Source: Metellina segmentata
Lineage: Eukaryota; Arthropoda; Arachnida; Araneae; Tetragnathidae
Direction of reading: 5' to 3'
Assembly (NCBI GenBank): GCA_947359465.1
Contig: OX375875.1
Location: 59,273,981 to 59,337,980 of the forward strand
Length of the DNA: 64,000 nt
A program made the translations under genes and the position numbers. The notes beneath the pieces were generated by a model. That model made no database searches, was not told the DNA's origin, and saw only the letters and a list, made by a program, of their open reading frames with translations. Positions 11,931 through 24,149 of the stretch are shown piece by piece. Numbering within the stretch: the first letter of the stretch is position 1; each line of letters opens with the position of its first letter.

Positions 11931-12536
11931 GTTTCAACTCACAACTCAAGATCATTAATCATTTGCAACTTGAAGTTTAAAGCAAATAGATTATAAGATT
12001 AATCATTGAATTTTGTATTAATCGGTGAGGAATATTAAACTGTTAATCCCTACAAAATAAGATACACAAGTCAGAGCGCGACATAAAAATCTCACGAAAG
12101 GAGGAAAAGAAGTATTCGTCGAGAGACGAAAAGTTAAATCCCCAACTTGCAAAATCTTCATCTTATCCAACGACATGTCACCCTTTCATCCCGCCTCTTC
12201 TTCCGCAGGTGAACCGGACACGTCATTATCGTCTGCTCTTTCTCCTCGTCCTCCTCAGAACAGGTGATTCCTCCAAATATTCCATCCCTTTTCGAACATA
12301 ACGATGTCTTTCTTATGAGTAACTTTCATCGTCCGGAAGGATATTCCCATTGTCAGCCGAGTCTTAACGAATTTCCCCGAACACGCGACATTTCTTCGGC
12401 ATTTCCCGTCTGGGAGCGCGATTCAATCAGCGACTCGTCGAGTTCTCGGGTTATTATTTTTTTTACGAAACGTCAAGGGAATGGGTGAAAAAATGTTGAA
12501 ATCTTCACTTGATAAAAAAAATTGTTCACCCGTTGC
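11931..12536. other. Noncoding stretch with a GC-richer island at 12060-12490
   Basis: Bases 12160-12440 are rich in C/G and have CpGs (for example 'ggagcgcgattc'). They match no repeat family in the window. A plus-strand open frame (12264-12488) runs through it but has no recognisable domain, so I do not call a gene. Confidence 0.4.
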
Positions 12537-13250
12537 GGTTGTTTAATATCCGGGATTTGTAAGATTGGCGTTTATCTTGCTTGGCATACTGTGATTAAAA
12601 AAATAATATAATAATCCTATTTAAGATCGGTACGATCGATGTAAGAGGCAGTGACATAAAGTATAGCAGTTTAGATTCTTATTACAATGTTGTGTTGATT
12701 ATTGAATAATTGTTGTTGGTTGTTTAATATCCGGGATTTGTAAGACTGACGTTTAAATTGCTTGGCATACTGTGATAAAAAATAATATAATAATTATATT
12801 TAAGATGGACATGATCGATGTAAAAGGCAGTGCCATGAAGTATAGTAGTTTAGATTCTTATTGCAATTGTGTTGATTACTGAATAATTGTTATTGGTTGT
12901 TTAATATCTGGTATTTGCAAGACTTACGTTTAACTTGCTTGGCATACTGTGATAAAAAAATAATATAACAATCCTATTTAAGATGGGTACGATCGATATA
13001 AGAGGCAGTGACATGAAATATAGCAGTTTAGATTCTTATTACAATATTGTGTTTATTATTGGATGATTGTTGTTGGTTGTTTAATAACCGGGATTTGTAA
13101 GACTGACTTCTAAATTGCTTGGCATACTGTGATAAAAAAATAATATAATAATTCTATTTAAGATGGGTACGCGATCGATATAAGAGGCAGTGACATGAAG
13201 TATAGCAGTTAAGATTCTTATTAGAATTGTGTTGATTATCAAAATAATTG
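12537..13250. repeat. Four-copy tandem repeat, about 180-bp unit
   Basis: Units begin with 'ggttgtttaat' at 12537, 12718, 12895 and 13075, giving periods of 181, 177 and 180. Each carries 'gcttggcatactgtgat', an A-run plus 'taatataa', 'acgatcgat', 'aggcagtg(a/c)cat', and 'tagattcttat'. The unit length is close to a nucleosome repeat, and the units are only mildly diverged. Confidence 0.95.
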
Positions 13251-14400
13251 AACGAAGAACGATTTTTCGAAATTTTCAGAAATAAATGATTAGTTTGTTA
13301 AACTTTTTGATTAAAACATAGTTGTTAGAAAGATGTTTTATTTGAATTTTCTAGAAATCTATTTGATACAAGTTATAATTGCTGTAAATTAAGAAATGCA
13401 ATCAATTTAAGGATATCGTCGTATGTTAAAATAAATTGTAGCATGACTATTTATCTTTTGAAGTTTTCAGAACCTTTTTTCGACAGCAAAACTAATTTTA
13501 ATGATGGGGATTACAGTAAAATATGTAGCAAGCGATTTTCTGTGTAAATTAATGCTAAAATCACACCGTTACATGCCTTTTATTATTCAATATATTTTAC
13601 AAACACCAATCCCATGCATGTTTACTATGAGCTTTGAAACTTGGGAGAGATCGAGATTTAAATTTCTGCATCACAGAAGTCGAAAATAAAACTAGAAAAC
13701 AAGTCATTAATTTTTTTTGGTTGATATTAAATCAAAAGAAATTAATTTTTGAACAATAGTTTTAGTATTTATGGTTAAAAGAAAGAGAAAAAATATATTT
13801 CCAAGAAATTATCGATAGATTAATATAAATAACTTGTAAGTGGCACTTTTACGAAATTCGCAGTTTTATCGACATGTTTATCCAAAATGAACGGAGAAGT
13901 GTGTGAGAAACAGCTTGATTTATTTTGAAAATTCCCATTCACCTATACTATCTCTTCCCAACTACTCAACAGATCCATTAGCTAATACATCAGATGAAAC
14001 GATCATTATTGATGCTTCTTGTAGCGCTATGAGTTGAGGAGCAAAACAACGAACTGCTAATCAACAACAGCACTCTCAAGGATTACCAACTAATCGAACG
14101 AACAAGAAGAGTAAGATGTGATCAGATTATAAACCAGTCAAGACCAAGAGATCCAATACGCATGATGGCCGATGATTTTTATCAAGTCCACCTTTTGCAA
14201 GCCAGTGCAATTTTTCATTTCAAATTAGTTTCTCCGTTCATATAAAACACAAAACAGGTGCATCGGACAAATAGAGCTTATTAAGAATTGTAAATATTAT
14301 ATTCTCAAAAGTTAATAATTTATGTCAAAACTTTTTTATTCTTTGAAGAAAAATCTGAATTTGACTTTTCCTGTCAAGACATTTTACTGCAGGTTTAATG
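13251..14400. other. AT-rich noncoding stretch
   Basis: No gene or repeat family recognised. Confidence 0.5.
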
Positions 14401-14615
14401 ACGACTCGTTCGTCTAGTGGTCATAGTGCTGGCTTCTGGATCTAAAGGTTTTTGGTTCGAATCCGGGGTAAGGAATGAAAGTGTTTATCCGTTCGAAATG
14501 AATGGCGCAACCTCTCTGTAAGCGGATTGAGCGAAGAATGTATGGTATGTATGCGAGTTGTAACTAGCCCCCGTAGTGCAAGGAGGTTTACAAATCCTCT
14601 AGTAATACCATAATG
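14401..14615 (+). repeat. tRNA-like SINE, type D
   Basis: The head reads 'tcgtctagtggtcatagtgctggcttctg' (A box near 14410-14420) and has a canonical B box 'ggttcgaatcc' at 14454-14464. A body of about 150 bases follows, ending near 'aaatcctctagtaatacc'. The head resembles an Asp/Glu-type tRNA gene, but an extended D-to-T spacing and an unpaired acceptor stem argue against a functional tRNA. Confidence 0.7.
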
Positions 14616-14974
14616 ATTGCCATGTTCAGTTTGCCAGGTTTTCAGAAAACCTTGTATTTAAATACCTCTAAAGAAAAGATAAAACCTGTGCTTTTTTATT
14701 CCCTCGATACGTTCTTTTGTTTGCTGAACGAAGTTTCACTGTCACGTTGAATGGCATTCATTTTAAAGTATAGTCCCAAATTTAATATTTACCTTTTATC
14801 TCTCAGCACAGGCCTTAATACCATATGGGTGCTTGGGGTAGAGCGTGGAATACACATCCACGTAACTCATTACATACCCCATTCGAAGAATATGATTGAG
14901 TATTGAGAAACTTGAAATGAGCAAAATTATTATTTTAAGTATAATTGTGATTGGAAATTAGCAATTACTGTTGA

Positions 14975-15440
14975 AATTTTTATTTTGCGAAAACAGTTTT
15001 AACGCTTTTGCTAATTTCCGATGCTATTATTAGCTGTTTTGTTAACAACTAACACTACCTTATTTATTTGTTGTTAACAGTTTAGATTGAATAACTATCA
15101 ACAACTTTCACTGATATTGTAATTGTAATAATTTTTTATTTTGCTTAAACAGTTTTAATGCTGTTGTTAATTTCCGATGCTATTATTAGCAGTTTTGTTA
15201 ACAACTAACACTACCTTATTTGTTTGTTGTTAACAGTTTAGATTGAATAACTATCAACAACTTTCACTGATATTGTAATTGTAATAATTTTTTATTTTGC
15301 GAAAACAGTTTTAATGTTACTGTTAATTTCTGATGTTATTTAGCAATTTTGTTAACCACTAACACTATCTTATTTATTTGTTAACAGTTTTGATTGAAGA
15401 ATTATCAACAACTTTCACTGATGTTGTAATAGCATATCTC
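14975..15440. repeat. Three-copy tandem repeat, 156-bp unit
   Basis: The block 'tattttgc' followed by 'aaacagttttaa' recurs at 14981, 15137 and 15293, an exact period of 156. Copies 1 and 2 each contain an inverted pair GTTAACAAC ... GTTGTTAAC about 40 bases apart. The third unit is more decayed. Confidence 0.95.
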
Positions 15441-15512
15441 AATAACTACTGATATCTTCGATAATAGCAGTTAATTGTTAATTTCATTTTCTAGTTTCTC
15501 TCTGTTGGAAAG

Positions 15513-15591
15513 TAGGTGTTTTAATTAACGTCACACTGGAGCATCAACACAACGGGCTATTGGAGACGGTCCAGGATCAATCCCCCCGAAA
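15513..15591 (-). repeat. SINE family A, tail fragment
   Basis: Only the 3' tail and the adjoining body remain ('ttaattaacgtcacactgg' on plus, then 'aacgggctattgg..acggtcc'). Confidence 0.8.
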
Positions 15592-18561
15592 AATACAATC
15601 GGAATAGCAGCTCTTAGTTGCAATAATGGACATTCTCGATACCGGTTGAAGTTCTACTTTTTCGAAAGCAGGAGGTATTGACTGGTCATTAATATGGTAC
15701 TTAAATCCAGTACTAGTTTTGTATAACATTCCGTGAAAGAAAATTTTCAAATGTGCGATAATGGAAAATAATACTAAGAAATTTTGTGGAACTGAATACA
15801 GGAGTGTCATCATGTAATATATTTTTACTATGACCAACAGACGATATTTATTCTTTTTTTCGCATAAATCATGATAACAATAAAAAAAAAAGGAATCCCA
15901 AAACAAAGAAATCGTTTTTTATCTATTAGCCTTATACATCGTGACCTTTTATTACATACCCTTTTATAAAATAGCATATGAAGTTATTAAGACACTTATT
16001 CAATTTGAAAAGTAAAATTAAATAAATGTGATATTTAAAGAGTTAAATAACAACATATGGACAGAAGGATTTCAAATATTTGTCAACACAGATTAAAATG
16101 AACTTCCACAACACAAAAAGCAAATAAATGAATTAAGATAGATTGAAAATTTTTTATAAAGGTGGATCAACACGAATAGTTGAAAATTACTTTAAGCTGC
16201 CAAAATAATGAAGAATACCCCAAAACAAAAGTCGATATTTCATGAACAAAACTATTTGGATGAGGTTTTTTTTCTTACCAAATCTTCTAACTTTAAAATA
16301 TAATCATTAAAAAATGTGGTAAAATGTTATTTAAAACTAGGACATGCAATTAAAATGTGATGGACATTAAAGGGACTCCAAACGTGTTTATACAAAAGGG
16401 AACTACAAGTACAGCACGAGTTCTACGAGTTTGAAGCGCGTGTGTTCAATGCAAAGGCGAGTCAATTTGACGACAATCTTTCGCATTGGAGCAGACCATT
16501 CTAGTTGGAGACAGATAAAAAATCGAGTGACACATAAAACTACAGACTGAAAAATTTAGACTTAGAAAACAGGGAAAAAATTAGAAAAGCCAGAGCAAGA
16601 GAGATAAAAGCTGAAAGGAGGACTACAAGTGTAAAAGTTCTTATTTAATGAAGCGGTAATCAAAAAGTGGGGAGGCGACCGCACACTTTGATGGATCAGC
16701 CATCAGGGAAGACATCCGAATGGAATTCGATGCTGCAGCAGCGAGCGAAAAGAAGATGGAAAAGGGAAAAAAGTTTCAGTAAAGGAAAAGAGTGGTTGGG
16801 CGAATCAAGGAACTTTTATGTCCTCCGAAAAAGTAAGAAAGAGGAGAAAGGAAGTGGCTTGATGGACTGAATGTCATGATCATGATCATTTCCATTCGCA
16901 TATTCAGAGCAGTTTCACTCATCAATAAAGTGAGTTTTGTGATTATCAGGAACCCGAAATTGAAAGATATGTCAAAATATTTAAAAGTAGAACATAATTA
17001 ATGTATGAAAATAAACACAACCAAAAACACGCAGAAAAACTTTTGCTCTCCTAGTTCCTGTTAACTGATGAAAGTTTAGCTTTCGAATAGTTTTGGTCAC
17101 AATAAAATGCAAATAACAACAAATAAGGCTCAGCTCCGATTGAGTGTTCAATTTGGAGCGTAGGACAATGGCTTGCAGATCAGAGTTGAAATGAACTTGT
17201 TGAGTATTAGTTCAATTTTTTTATTTAATTTGTTGTGAAAATGATTGACAGTTCACAAGAAAACAATTTTTAAAACGTCCAGTTAAAACTTCTGTGCGAA
17301 ATGTTCTTTGTATACTTGAATAGGTCTTGTAAAAAGATTATAAAAGAGACCAGTGCATAAAAATCTTCCAAAATTTTAACTATTTTTGATAAATTTGAAT
17401 AAATGTTTGTACAATTGTGTTTAAAATGATGTATTATTTATAGAGATACGTTGAGTAGAAGTGTTTAAAATAATTTTTAGAAAAATACCTGTACGTAAAG
17501 TAAGATCAATTTCATACTTTTAAGCTCTAATATCTATCTATCAAAATGTGTATTTTTTATATAAAAAGAACATTTTTCAAAATATTCAAGCAAATATAAA
17601 AGAAAGGTTTACTAGTGTAACATACCCTACAACATATTTTAACACCGGCATTTTTCTCTTGCTCATTTTGATTGCTAGAAAGGATGCAAATTGGTCATTT
17701 TTCAAAGAAAAATATTTGAAGGGAAAAAATCTCAAAACTTCAAATTTTAAGTTTGTGTCAAAGTGTTAAAGGGTCCCTGTGTGAAAGTGTTTAAAATTGT
17801 CCTTCATGACCTTCATAAAAAATTTCAAATCAATACACATAAGAGGTACTGAGAAAATATTTCTAAAATTTGACCATTTTAACATTATGGAGATAAGACT
17901 GCTCTGGTCCCCTTAAAACAACACCGTGCACACTAGTCTTGCGATCACAGTTGCTCAGATACACTGAGTCAAACGTGGTGGCACACCCAGAAATATTGTA
18001 AACTTTTACCACCTATAAAAGGAGGTAGAGAAGCGTCACACGCACGATGTACTATTGCGCAAGATGCGAATTAAACTCCATGTTATTTACGAAAATGATA
18101 ACATTATTGTTTGGCACGTATTTTCCACGAGATTCTAATTGGGATCCATTTATATCGAAGGATATCGGTCGCAAGTTGCCCCATATCCGTGGAGTTTGAC
18201 GTTTTCCTGTGTCAAAAGAATATAGAGACGAAACGAATTTTTGAGTATAAATTGGCAAGCGTACAGTAAACTACAACTAATATTTGAGGCGTTCTTAACT
18301 AGAGTCATCAAGTCTATTTCATAACATTTTGAGAAACATCGAGAGAAAGTTTCTTCTTGCGCGTACTTTTATTCGCTGGGGCTTTCTTCTGCCATTTCTG
18401 CTCGGACTTGGACTTGAACTAGGGACTTGATTCAAAGGGATTCACTTGACTAGGGAAACAACTAGGGACTTGATTCAAAGATGCACTAAAAAGTTTCTAC
18501 TTAAAAAGAGTTCGGGTGTGTGATTATCAGAGTTTGACTAGAAAGTGGTCTTTATTCATTC
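15592..18561. other. Noncoding stretch with a weak piggyBac-like MITE candidate
   Basis: No gene. A TTAA-bounded segment at 17766-17916 begins TTAAAGGGTCCC and ends GGTCCCCTTAA, as in short piggyBac-type MITEs, but the inverted ends are short and imperfect. A short palindromic 'atgatcatgatcat' lies near 16877. Near 18417-18480 a 20-base block ('aactagggacttgattcaaa') is duplicated. Confidence 0.4.
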
Positions 18562-18627
18562 TAGTTCCGAACGCCTCATTTATAGCAAATGCGTTTATTG
18601 AATTAGAACTACCAATAATCACAAATA
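18562..18627. repeat. 66-bp direct repeat, left copy
   Basis: It is identical over 66 bases to 20027-20092. The repeats flank the Tc1 element and each shares its TA with the transposon end. Confidence 0.97.
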
Positions 18628-20028
18628 CACTCTATAACAAAATAATCGACGCACCTAGAAGGAGTTGTCCGATGGAGACAAAAATTGGCGGATAGGAAAA
18701 TTATATACAGAATAGAAAATGATGATTAAAATTTCAGAACAATTGAATGATTTATTTCAGAGTTACAGTAACGAGCTCAATAAGGTGTTGACCCGCCTCT
18801 AGCCTGGATGCAAGCTGTCACACGGCGTGGCATAGACCGATAAAGCTCCTGGATGGTCTCCTGCGGTACTTCTTGCCAAATTTGCTCCAATTGTCGGACT
18901 ACGTCATCAACATTCCATACCGGATGCAGTCGCCTTACTATCATATCCCAGACATGCTCGATGGGAGAGAGATCTGGTGATCTGACTGGCCAAGGAAGTG
19001 TTTGACAAGTTTGAAGACAGTTCATAGCAACACGTGCCGTATGTGGTCTGGCATTGTCTTGCTGAAAAATAAGCCCAAATACTGCGAAAGGAACGGTAGC
19101 AAAACAGGTCTCAAAATGTCGTCAACGCACCGCTGTGCACTAAGTGTACCTCTAATGACGACCAAAAGGGTCCGGCTATCAAGGGAAATGGCACTCCAGA
19201 CCATAACTCCTTGTTGAGGGCCTGTGTGGCGTGCAATAGTGAAAGCAGGATCGGCACGCTGCCCTGGGCGTCTCCATACACGTCTTCGATGATCGTCAGG
19301 ACACAGTTGGAAGCGGGATTCGTCGCTAAAGACTATACGTCCCCAGTCAGCATCATTCCAGCCTGATCGAGCCAAGCACAACTTTAATCTGGCTCGACAG
19401 TGTGCAGGCGAGAGTGGCAGGTGATGTAACGGTCGGTACGAGCGTAGATTTCGCTCTACCAGCCGTCTGTGAATGGTCATGGTGGACACTCGTACAAGGG
19501 TTGCACGACTGATGGTTGATAGCGATGAATCAGGCGCTGTGACAGCTGATCTGACAATCACTCTGTCCTCGCGATCTGTTGTGGCCCTACGTCTACCGCT
19601 ACCATCATAACGCTGAAATCTGCCATTGTCTACCCACTCTTGCCAGCATCTTCTAACCGCCGCATCGCTTCGACTCACATGTCGAGCGTTTGCCCAACCT
19701 GCCTCTTTCAATCCAATGGTACGACCTCTTTCAAACTCTGAAAATTGCTCGTAATGAGCTCGAATCCTGCGGCGAGGCATTTTTTCAGTCGTTAAAAGGT
19801 ATCCTAAATCACAATGCAGCAGAAATTTTTAACAACAGTTCAAGAACAACTCCTTATATACATCTGCTGGATGCGCAGTTCCGATTCGCTGGAGATCGCA
19901 CTGTTCATTCATTGGGCACCAAATTTTAATCATTTGCATATTTGGTCAAAACATTTTTGCATACGAAATTTTAAAGCAATCGGATGATTCCTTCTAAGTG
20001 CGTCGATTTTTTTTTGTTACAGAGTGTA
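18626..20028 (-). mobile_element. Tc1/mariner transposon, nearly intact
   Basis: Terminal inverted repeats of about 50 bases start TACACTCTATAAC on the left and, in complement, TACACTCTGTAAC on the right; both continue to 'tccgat' with a few mismatches. The ends carry TA, the usual target dinucleotide. Total length is about 1.4 kb, as for Tc1-type elements. The transposase lies inside on the minus strand. Confidence 0.95.
18777..19780 (-). pseudogene. Tc1-type DD34E transposase, one frameshift
   Basis: The frame opens at an ATG at 19780 (MPRRRIRAHYEQFSEFERGR) and stops at 18777, about 335 codons in total, normal for Tc1 transposases. The N-terminal third holds the paired helix-turn-helix DNA-binding region, ending in a 'GSGRRRATT' GRPR-like linker. 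The first catalytic Asp is in 'FSDESRF'. The second lies in 'QQDNARPHTA', readable only after a one-base deletion in a T run near 19063-19067. The Glu is in 'SPDLSPIEHVWD'. Apart from that deletion the frame is open, so the copy is young but cannot make a full transposase. Two open frames (19022-19780 and 18777-19025) are its halves. Confidence 0.93.
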
Positions 20029-20092
20029 GTTCCGAACGCCTCATTTATAGCAAATGCGTTTATTGAATTAGAACTACCAATAATCACAAATA
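20027..20092. repeat. 66-bp direct repeat, right copy
   Basis: It is identical to 18562-18627. A 66-base duplication is far longer than the 2-base TA duplication of Tc1 elements. Confidence 0.97.
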
Positions 20093-21659
20093 TATGTCGT
20101 ATACTCGCCCCCCCCCATCCACCTAGGTACCTGAACGCCAAACCAGAATATATATTATGTTTTCTAATCCAGGGCATTAATAGTTAACTTTAAAAGTTTC
20201 TTCGATTAATTAAATTCTGAAAACCAATATAAATACATTGTTTAACAATGTAACTAAGCATGTTTTATACAAAAATTCGTAACAGTCATTCGTAACATTT
20301 TTAACAAAATTTCAACAGTCACTGCCTCTTTTTTGTGATTGTCTTTCCTGACTAACATATGTGATACCTGTTTTGTTCAAATAGTTGTTTCCAGCTATTT
20401 ATTTTTTCACTGCCCAGACCGTACATATTCTGTTATCAAAAAATCAAATACGTTTTGGGTTTGAAAATTTAATCAAACTCAAACACAGCAATGTGAACCT
20501 AACTACAGTTCGGGGCAATGCTTTTTATGAATTCTGGTTTTATAAAACATTGTTTAAGTTGCATTTTTATTTGACATTCTTATATTTTTAACAAATGAAT
20601 AAATATTCTGAAATTTCATAAATGTGATTACTTAAAGATTCTAAAAAACAATTTTTAGTATAAAAATGAATTATATTTTTTAGTCGAATTGTACAACATT
20701 TAAGGCAGGTTTTAGGCGTTTTAACATCACTCTCGATAAGACTTTTGACTTGACCATGACACATGATGTTTGAACTTGACACAAATGGAAATCATATGAT
20801 CCGAAATTAAACACACAAAAAAAAAGATGCATGGATTGAAACACCAGGCCATATTTTACCAAAACGTATTGACTCAAAAGTAAAATTATAATTAATATTT
20901 CATCACAAGCAATTATCAATTTAAAATTAGATATTGGATATTTATTTTGCAAACGCAATTTATATTAAATTTATATATGTATCTTCATATTATTTTGCTA
21001 TGAGGCAATAAAAAGGAATATAAAACCAAGGAATCAAATGTTAAACAAAAATTGTCATGTCGAAAAGATGGAATTTATTATCAGAAAATTAACTGTTTAA
21101 ATAATATAAGTTATTAACTTAAACCCCGTTTTCCTAATCTATCGCCAAAGAGAATATATTACATGCAAAAATCGACACACCTATTAACGTTACTCTGATG
21201 TACGTACTTAATGTACTGTTTTCAAGTAGAAAACATTTGTTCGTAAGCAATTTATCAAATTGCGAACTTTCATATTCAACACTGAGAACCTATATTTCCA
21301 AATGACTCTGGTGATTTCCTCTTAAAATGACATTAAATGAGATTTATGCGTCTATTGCCGTCGTTTCAGTGCCATAAAAAATAAGTTAGTACCCTTTTTC
21401 AACTAATTAATTTTTTACGAGTTCACTAATGACTGAGAATGTAATGAGAAATCTATAAAAGGTCGTGAGGCTTTGCTAGGTTACTCTACAACAGGTCACA
21501 ATAGAAAAAGCTTTTAAGACAAAAATAACAACATTCGTTTTAGCTGTGCTTTGAAAAAACATTAAGATGCTTTTTAATCGCTTCTACTTCATAGAACTCG
21601 CCAAGATTCGTTACGTGAATGAAATTTAGTATTAATGTAGAAAATAAATAATCGCAGAG
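20093..21659. other. AT-rich noncoding stretch
   Basis: A C-run at 20107-20116 is the only notable simple sequence. No gene or repeat family was recognised; open frames on both strands are short and domain-free. Confidence 0.5.
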
Positions 21660-21975
21660 GAACTTTCAAGTTTTAAGGAAATATTAAACATTATTTATGT
21701 TTAATTATTATTATGTTTAATTATTACTATGTTTAATTATCATTGAACATTATTTAATGTTTAATTATTATTATGTTTAATTACAAAAATAAACAATTTT
21801 AATGTTTAATTATTATTATGTTTAATTACTGTTAAACATTATTTAATGCTTAATTACTATTAAATATTACTTAATGTTTAATTACTATTAAATATTACTT
21901 AATGTTTAATTACTATTAACTATTATTTAATGCTTAATTGCTATTAAATATTATTCAATGTTTAATTATTTATGT
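21660..21975. repeat. AT-rich tandem repeat built on 'atgtttaatta'
   Basis: The block (a)tgtttaatta or tgcttaatt recurs about a dozen times. Spacing is irregular at first and near 30 bases in the second half, with 'ctattaaatatta' spacers. Confidence 0.93.
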
Positions 21976-23014
21976 CAAAAGAGTCCTAAGACATCAGTGA
22001 ATCGAAATGTTAATCCATATCTTCAGCACCACGCTAAAGACACAAATCTGCCAAATGATTGTTTGGAGGAAAATGCGTTTCCACCTAAGAGGTAAACACA
22101 TATTTCCGTTCTGCAATCTGTAGTCTTCTTTGCACTACATCTCATCAGTTTTGACCTTCTTGACGCAATACAGCAATACTTGGAAATCTCGTATGATGCT
22201 CAGAGGGTTTATGTTTCGACTCCTTAGAAAAGTTATATTTTCTGGAGGGCGGTAACACAGGTTATTGAAGTTAAGTCACAAATGATGCATCATTTTGAAT
22301 ATTGTAAAACCTCAAGTAGTAGTAGAAAATTAGGTGAAAACTGACAAAACGTTCATATTTATGGTTTATATGTTGCTCTCCAGATGCTTAAAAACATAAA
22401 AAAGTCAAAATATAATGTGTTGGATCTTTTTTTAGTGTGTGAAAACCCTTATTCATTGCAGCAAGTGCATATTTTAGTGTATGAGGAAAGCTGATTGATC
22501 TACAACATAGCTACAGACTATGCCTCAGTACTAGGTCAGTTGACAGTGCAAAACAAGAGGTTAGATGACTCAAAAGTATAAATATTTCCTTTTCTTCGTA
22601 GACTTTGTAATAGTGTACTTTAATTTAATAAATTCTATAAAAAGGTTCATAACATGCAAATTTTTTCGATACAAATATTTCCGATTTCTTAGGTCTCTTA
22701 CTTTTTTAATGAAGAAAAGGACCGTATACAAGCTACAGAACTAATATTTCACATGTATTTCTTAGGCTTCTATAACTTTAATATGCAATTTGGTTTGCCT
22801 GAGAAGCACACATTTTTTTTCTAGTTCCAGGGGCTTCTTAAGCCTAAGATCTCGACGAGGCTTCCTCTTCCACTCGGAGAGTTGAGTACAATTAATTCTT
22901 ATTCTCAAGTGTGGAAGATTTATGCACTTCATAGTTTGAAATGCAAAAGAAACGAGATAGTATTTTTAAAACATTTTAAATGAAGAATAATAAAATTTTC
23001 CTTTTTAATGCCCA
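21976..23014. other. Noncoding stretch with dispersed repeat R-B
   Basis: Bases 22085-22200 carry R-B ('cctaagaggtaaacacatatttccgttctgcaatctg' region, then a 'catctcatcagttttgacc' block). R-B is also seen at 5685, 27705 and 52805, and inverted at 24915 and 46260. Otherwise AT-rich, without a gene. Confidence 0.5.
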
Positions 23015-23215
23015 ATCACTGACCTCTTCAGTATTCTTTACTACAAGTGGTAAACTGACTGCTATTTGTGAAGGAGCATCCAATGAGTAAGTCGCCGTTT
23101 CGCCAAACAGGGACAATTCCCCAACATATGCTTAGAAACGGGTATTCGAACCAGGACCTACAAGGTGGCAGACAAAATTCACTACCACTACATTATTTAG
23201 ACGGCTAGTGTAATG
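23015..23215 (-). repeat. SINE type B copy
   Basis: On the minus strand there is a B-box-like 'cctggttcgaatacc' at about 23142-23156, with a body matching the type-B copy at 26558: a 'gagtgctcctttac' type block and an 'aattgtccctgttt' type block. Confidence 0.65.
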
Positions 23216-24149
23216 AGAAATGTACTTCTACTTCGATCACTTATTATATTTTCAGTTCCAGGAGTGAAACTACAAATAAATGCAAGAAATTGATGTATGG
23301 TATTTTGAAATTTTTATGCACCTAATCTAATGAATTTGTAACCACTTATTGTGTGTTTAGTCTAGCTTTCTGTTTCTTTAAGAAACTTTTCTAGATAAAA
23401 AAATATATGTAATTTAATTATGAATGCTTCAACCACAAAAGGTGAAATTTATTAGTTGTGATCAAATGTGATTACCGTTTGTTTGACTAAACTGAGCTGA
23501 AATTGAAGCATGAAAGTATTACTCAAATCATTTGGCTATAAATTTTAACCTTCTGAACACTAGGACGGGTATATTTCAATCACAAACTCAATTTAAAAGT
23601 CCCTACACCACCTAAATCAAATGGTATTTAATTCAAACACGACACAAAATCTTTTTTCAGCAGACCACTCTCCAATTAAACTCCAGGCGGGTTTGAGCAT
23701 CAGAAAAATCGGTGCCACGGCATGTATCTCCATCCCATAACACGTTTCCCGGCATCGATTCGCCGCAGCTGGAAAGTTCGTCCAGAAATCGGGTCTGGAG
23801 GCGAAGTTCTGGAAAGGGATCGAAACGGGACGCTGTGGGGTAGGGAACCACCCCCTTCAGGCGACGAAGTCAAAATAGAAAAGGATGCTTGAGTGAGTGA
23901 CTGAGAGAACCTCTGGCAAACGATTAAGGGGAAATTCAATTTACGTTCCCGTTCTCTGGTAGAAATTGAATCCCCTTAGTAGAGGTGAGAATTTCAGACG
24001 ATGAAACCGATGCCAACAGAATCCAAGCGGAGAAACTTCTCCGTAGGTAGATACATCTATATCATTTTATGCATTGCTTTCTAAGTAGGAGTAGTATCTC
24101 TTTTGAACAAGTTGTCATTTAGAGATTTTTATATAATTTCTTAGGCAGT
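23216..24149. other. Noncoding stretch with a GC-richer island at 23640-24050
   Basis: The island includes CpG-bearing blocks such as 'aacgggacgctgtggggtaggg' around 23825-23846. Frames open on the minus strand but no domain is visible. It matches no repeat family here. Confidence 0.4.

Noticed and set aside
12264..12488. Possible coding exon in a GC-richer island
   Set aside because: Open frame of 74 codons without domain, splice sites or relation to the TSP1 exon.
12537..13250. CRISPR-like array
   Set aside because: Repeats are long contiguous tandem units without unique spacers, and the sequence is eukaryotic.
14401..14475. Functional tRNA gene
   Set aside because: A and B boxes are present, but the acceptor stem does not pair and the sequence continues into a SINE body; the same applies to the heads at 3370 and 41928.
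18380..18480. Possible fourth non-LTR zinc-knuckle fragment ('ggacttgaactagggacttga')
   Set aside because: Resembles the 'CLGLETRDLT' region only over a few codons and is locally duplicated; too short to support.
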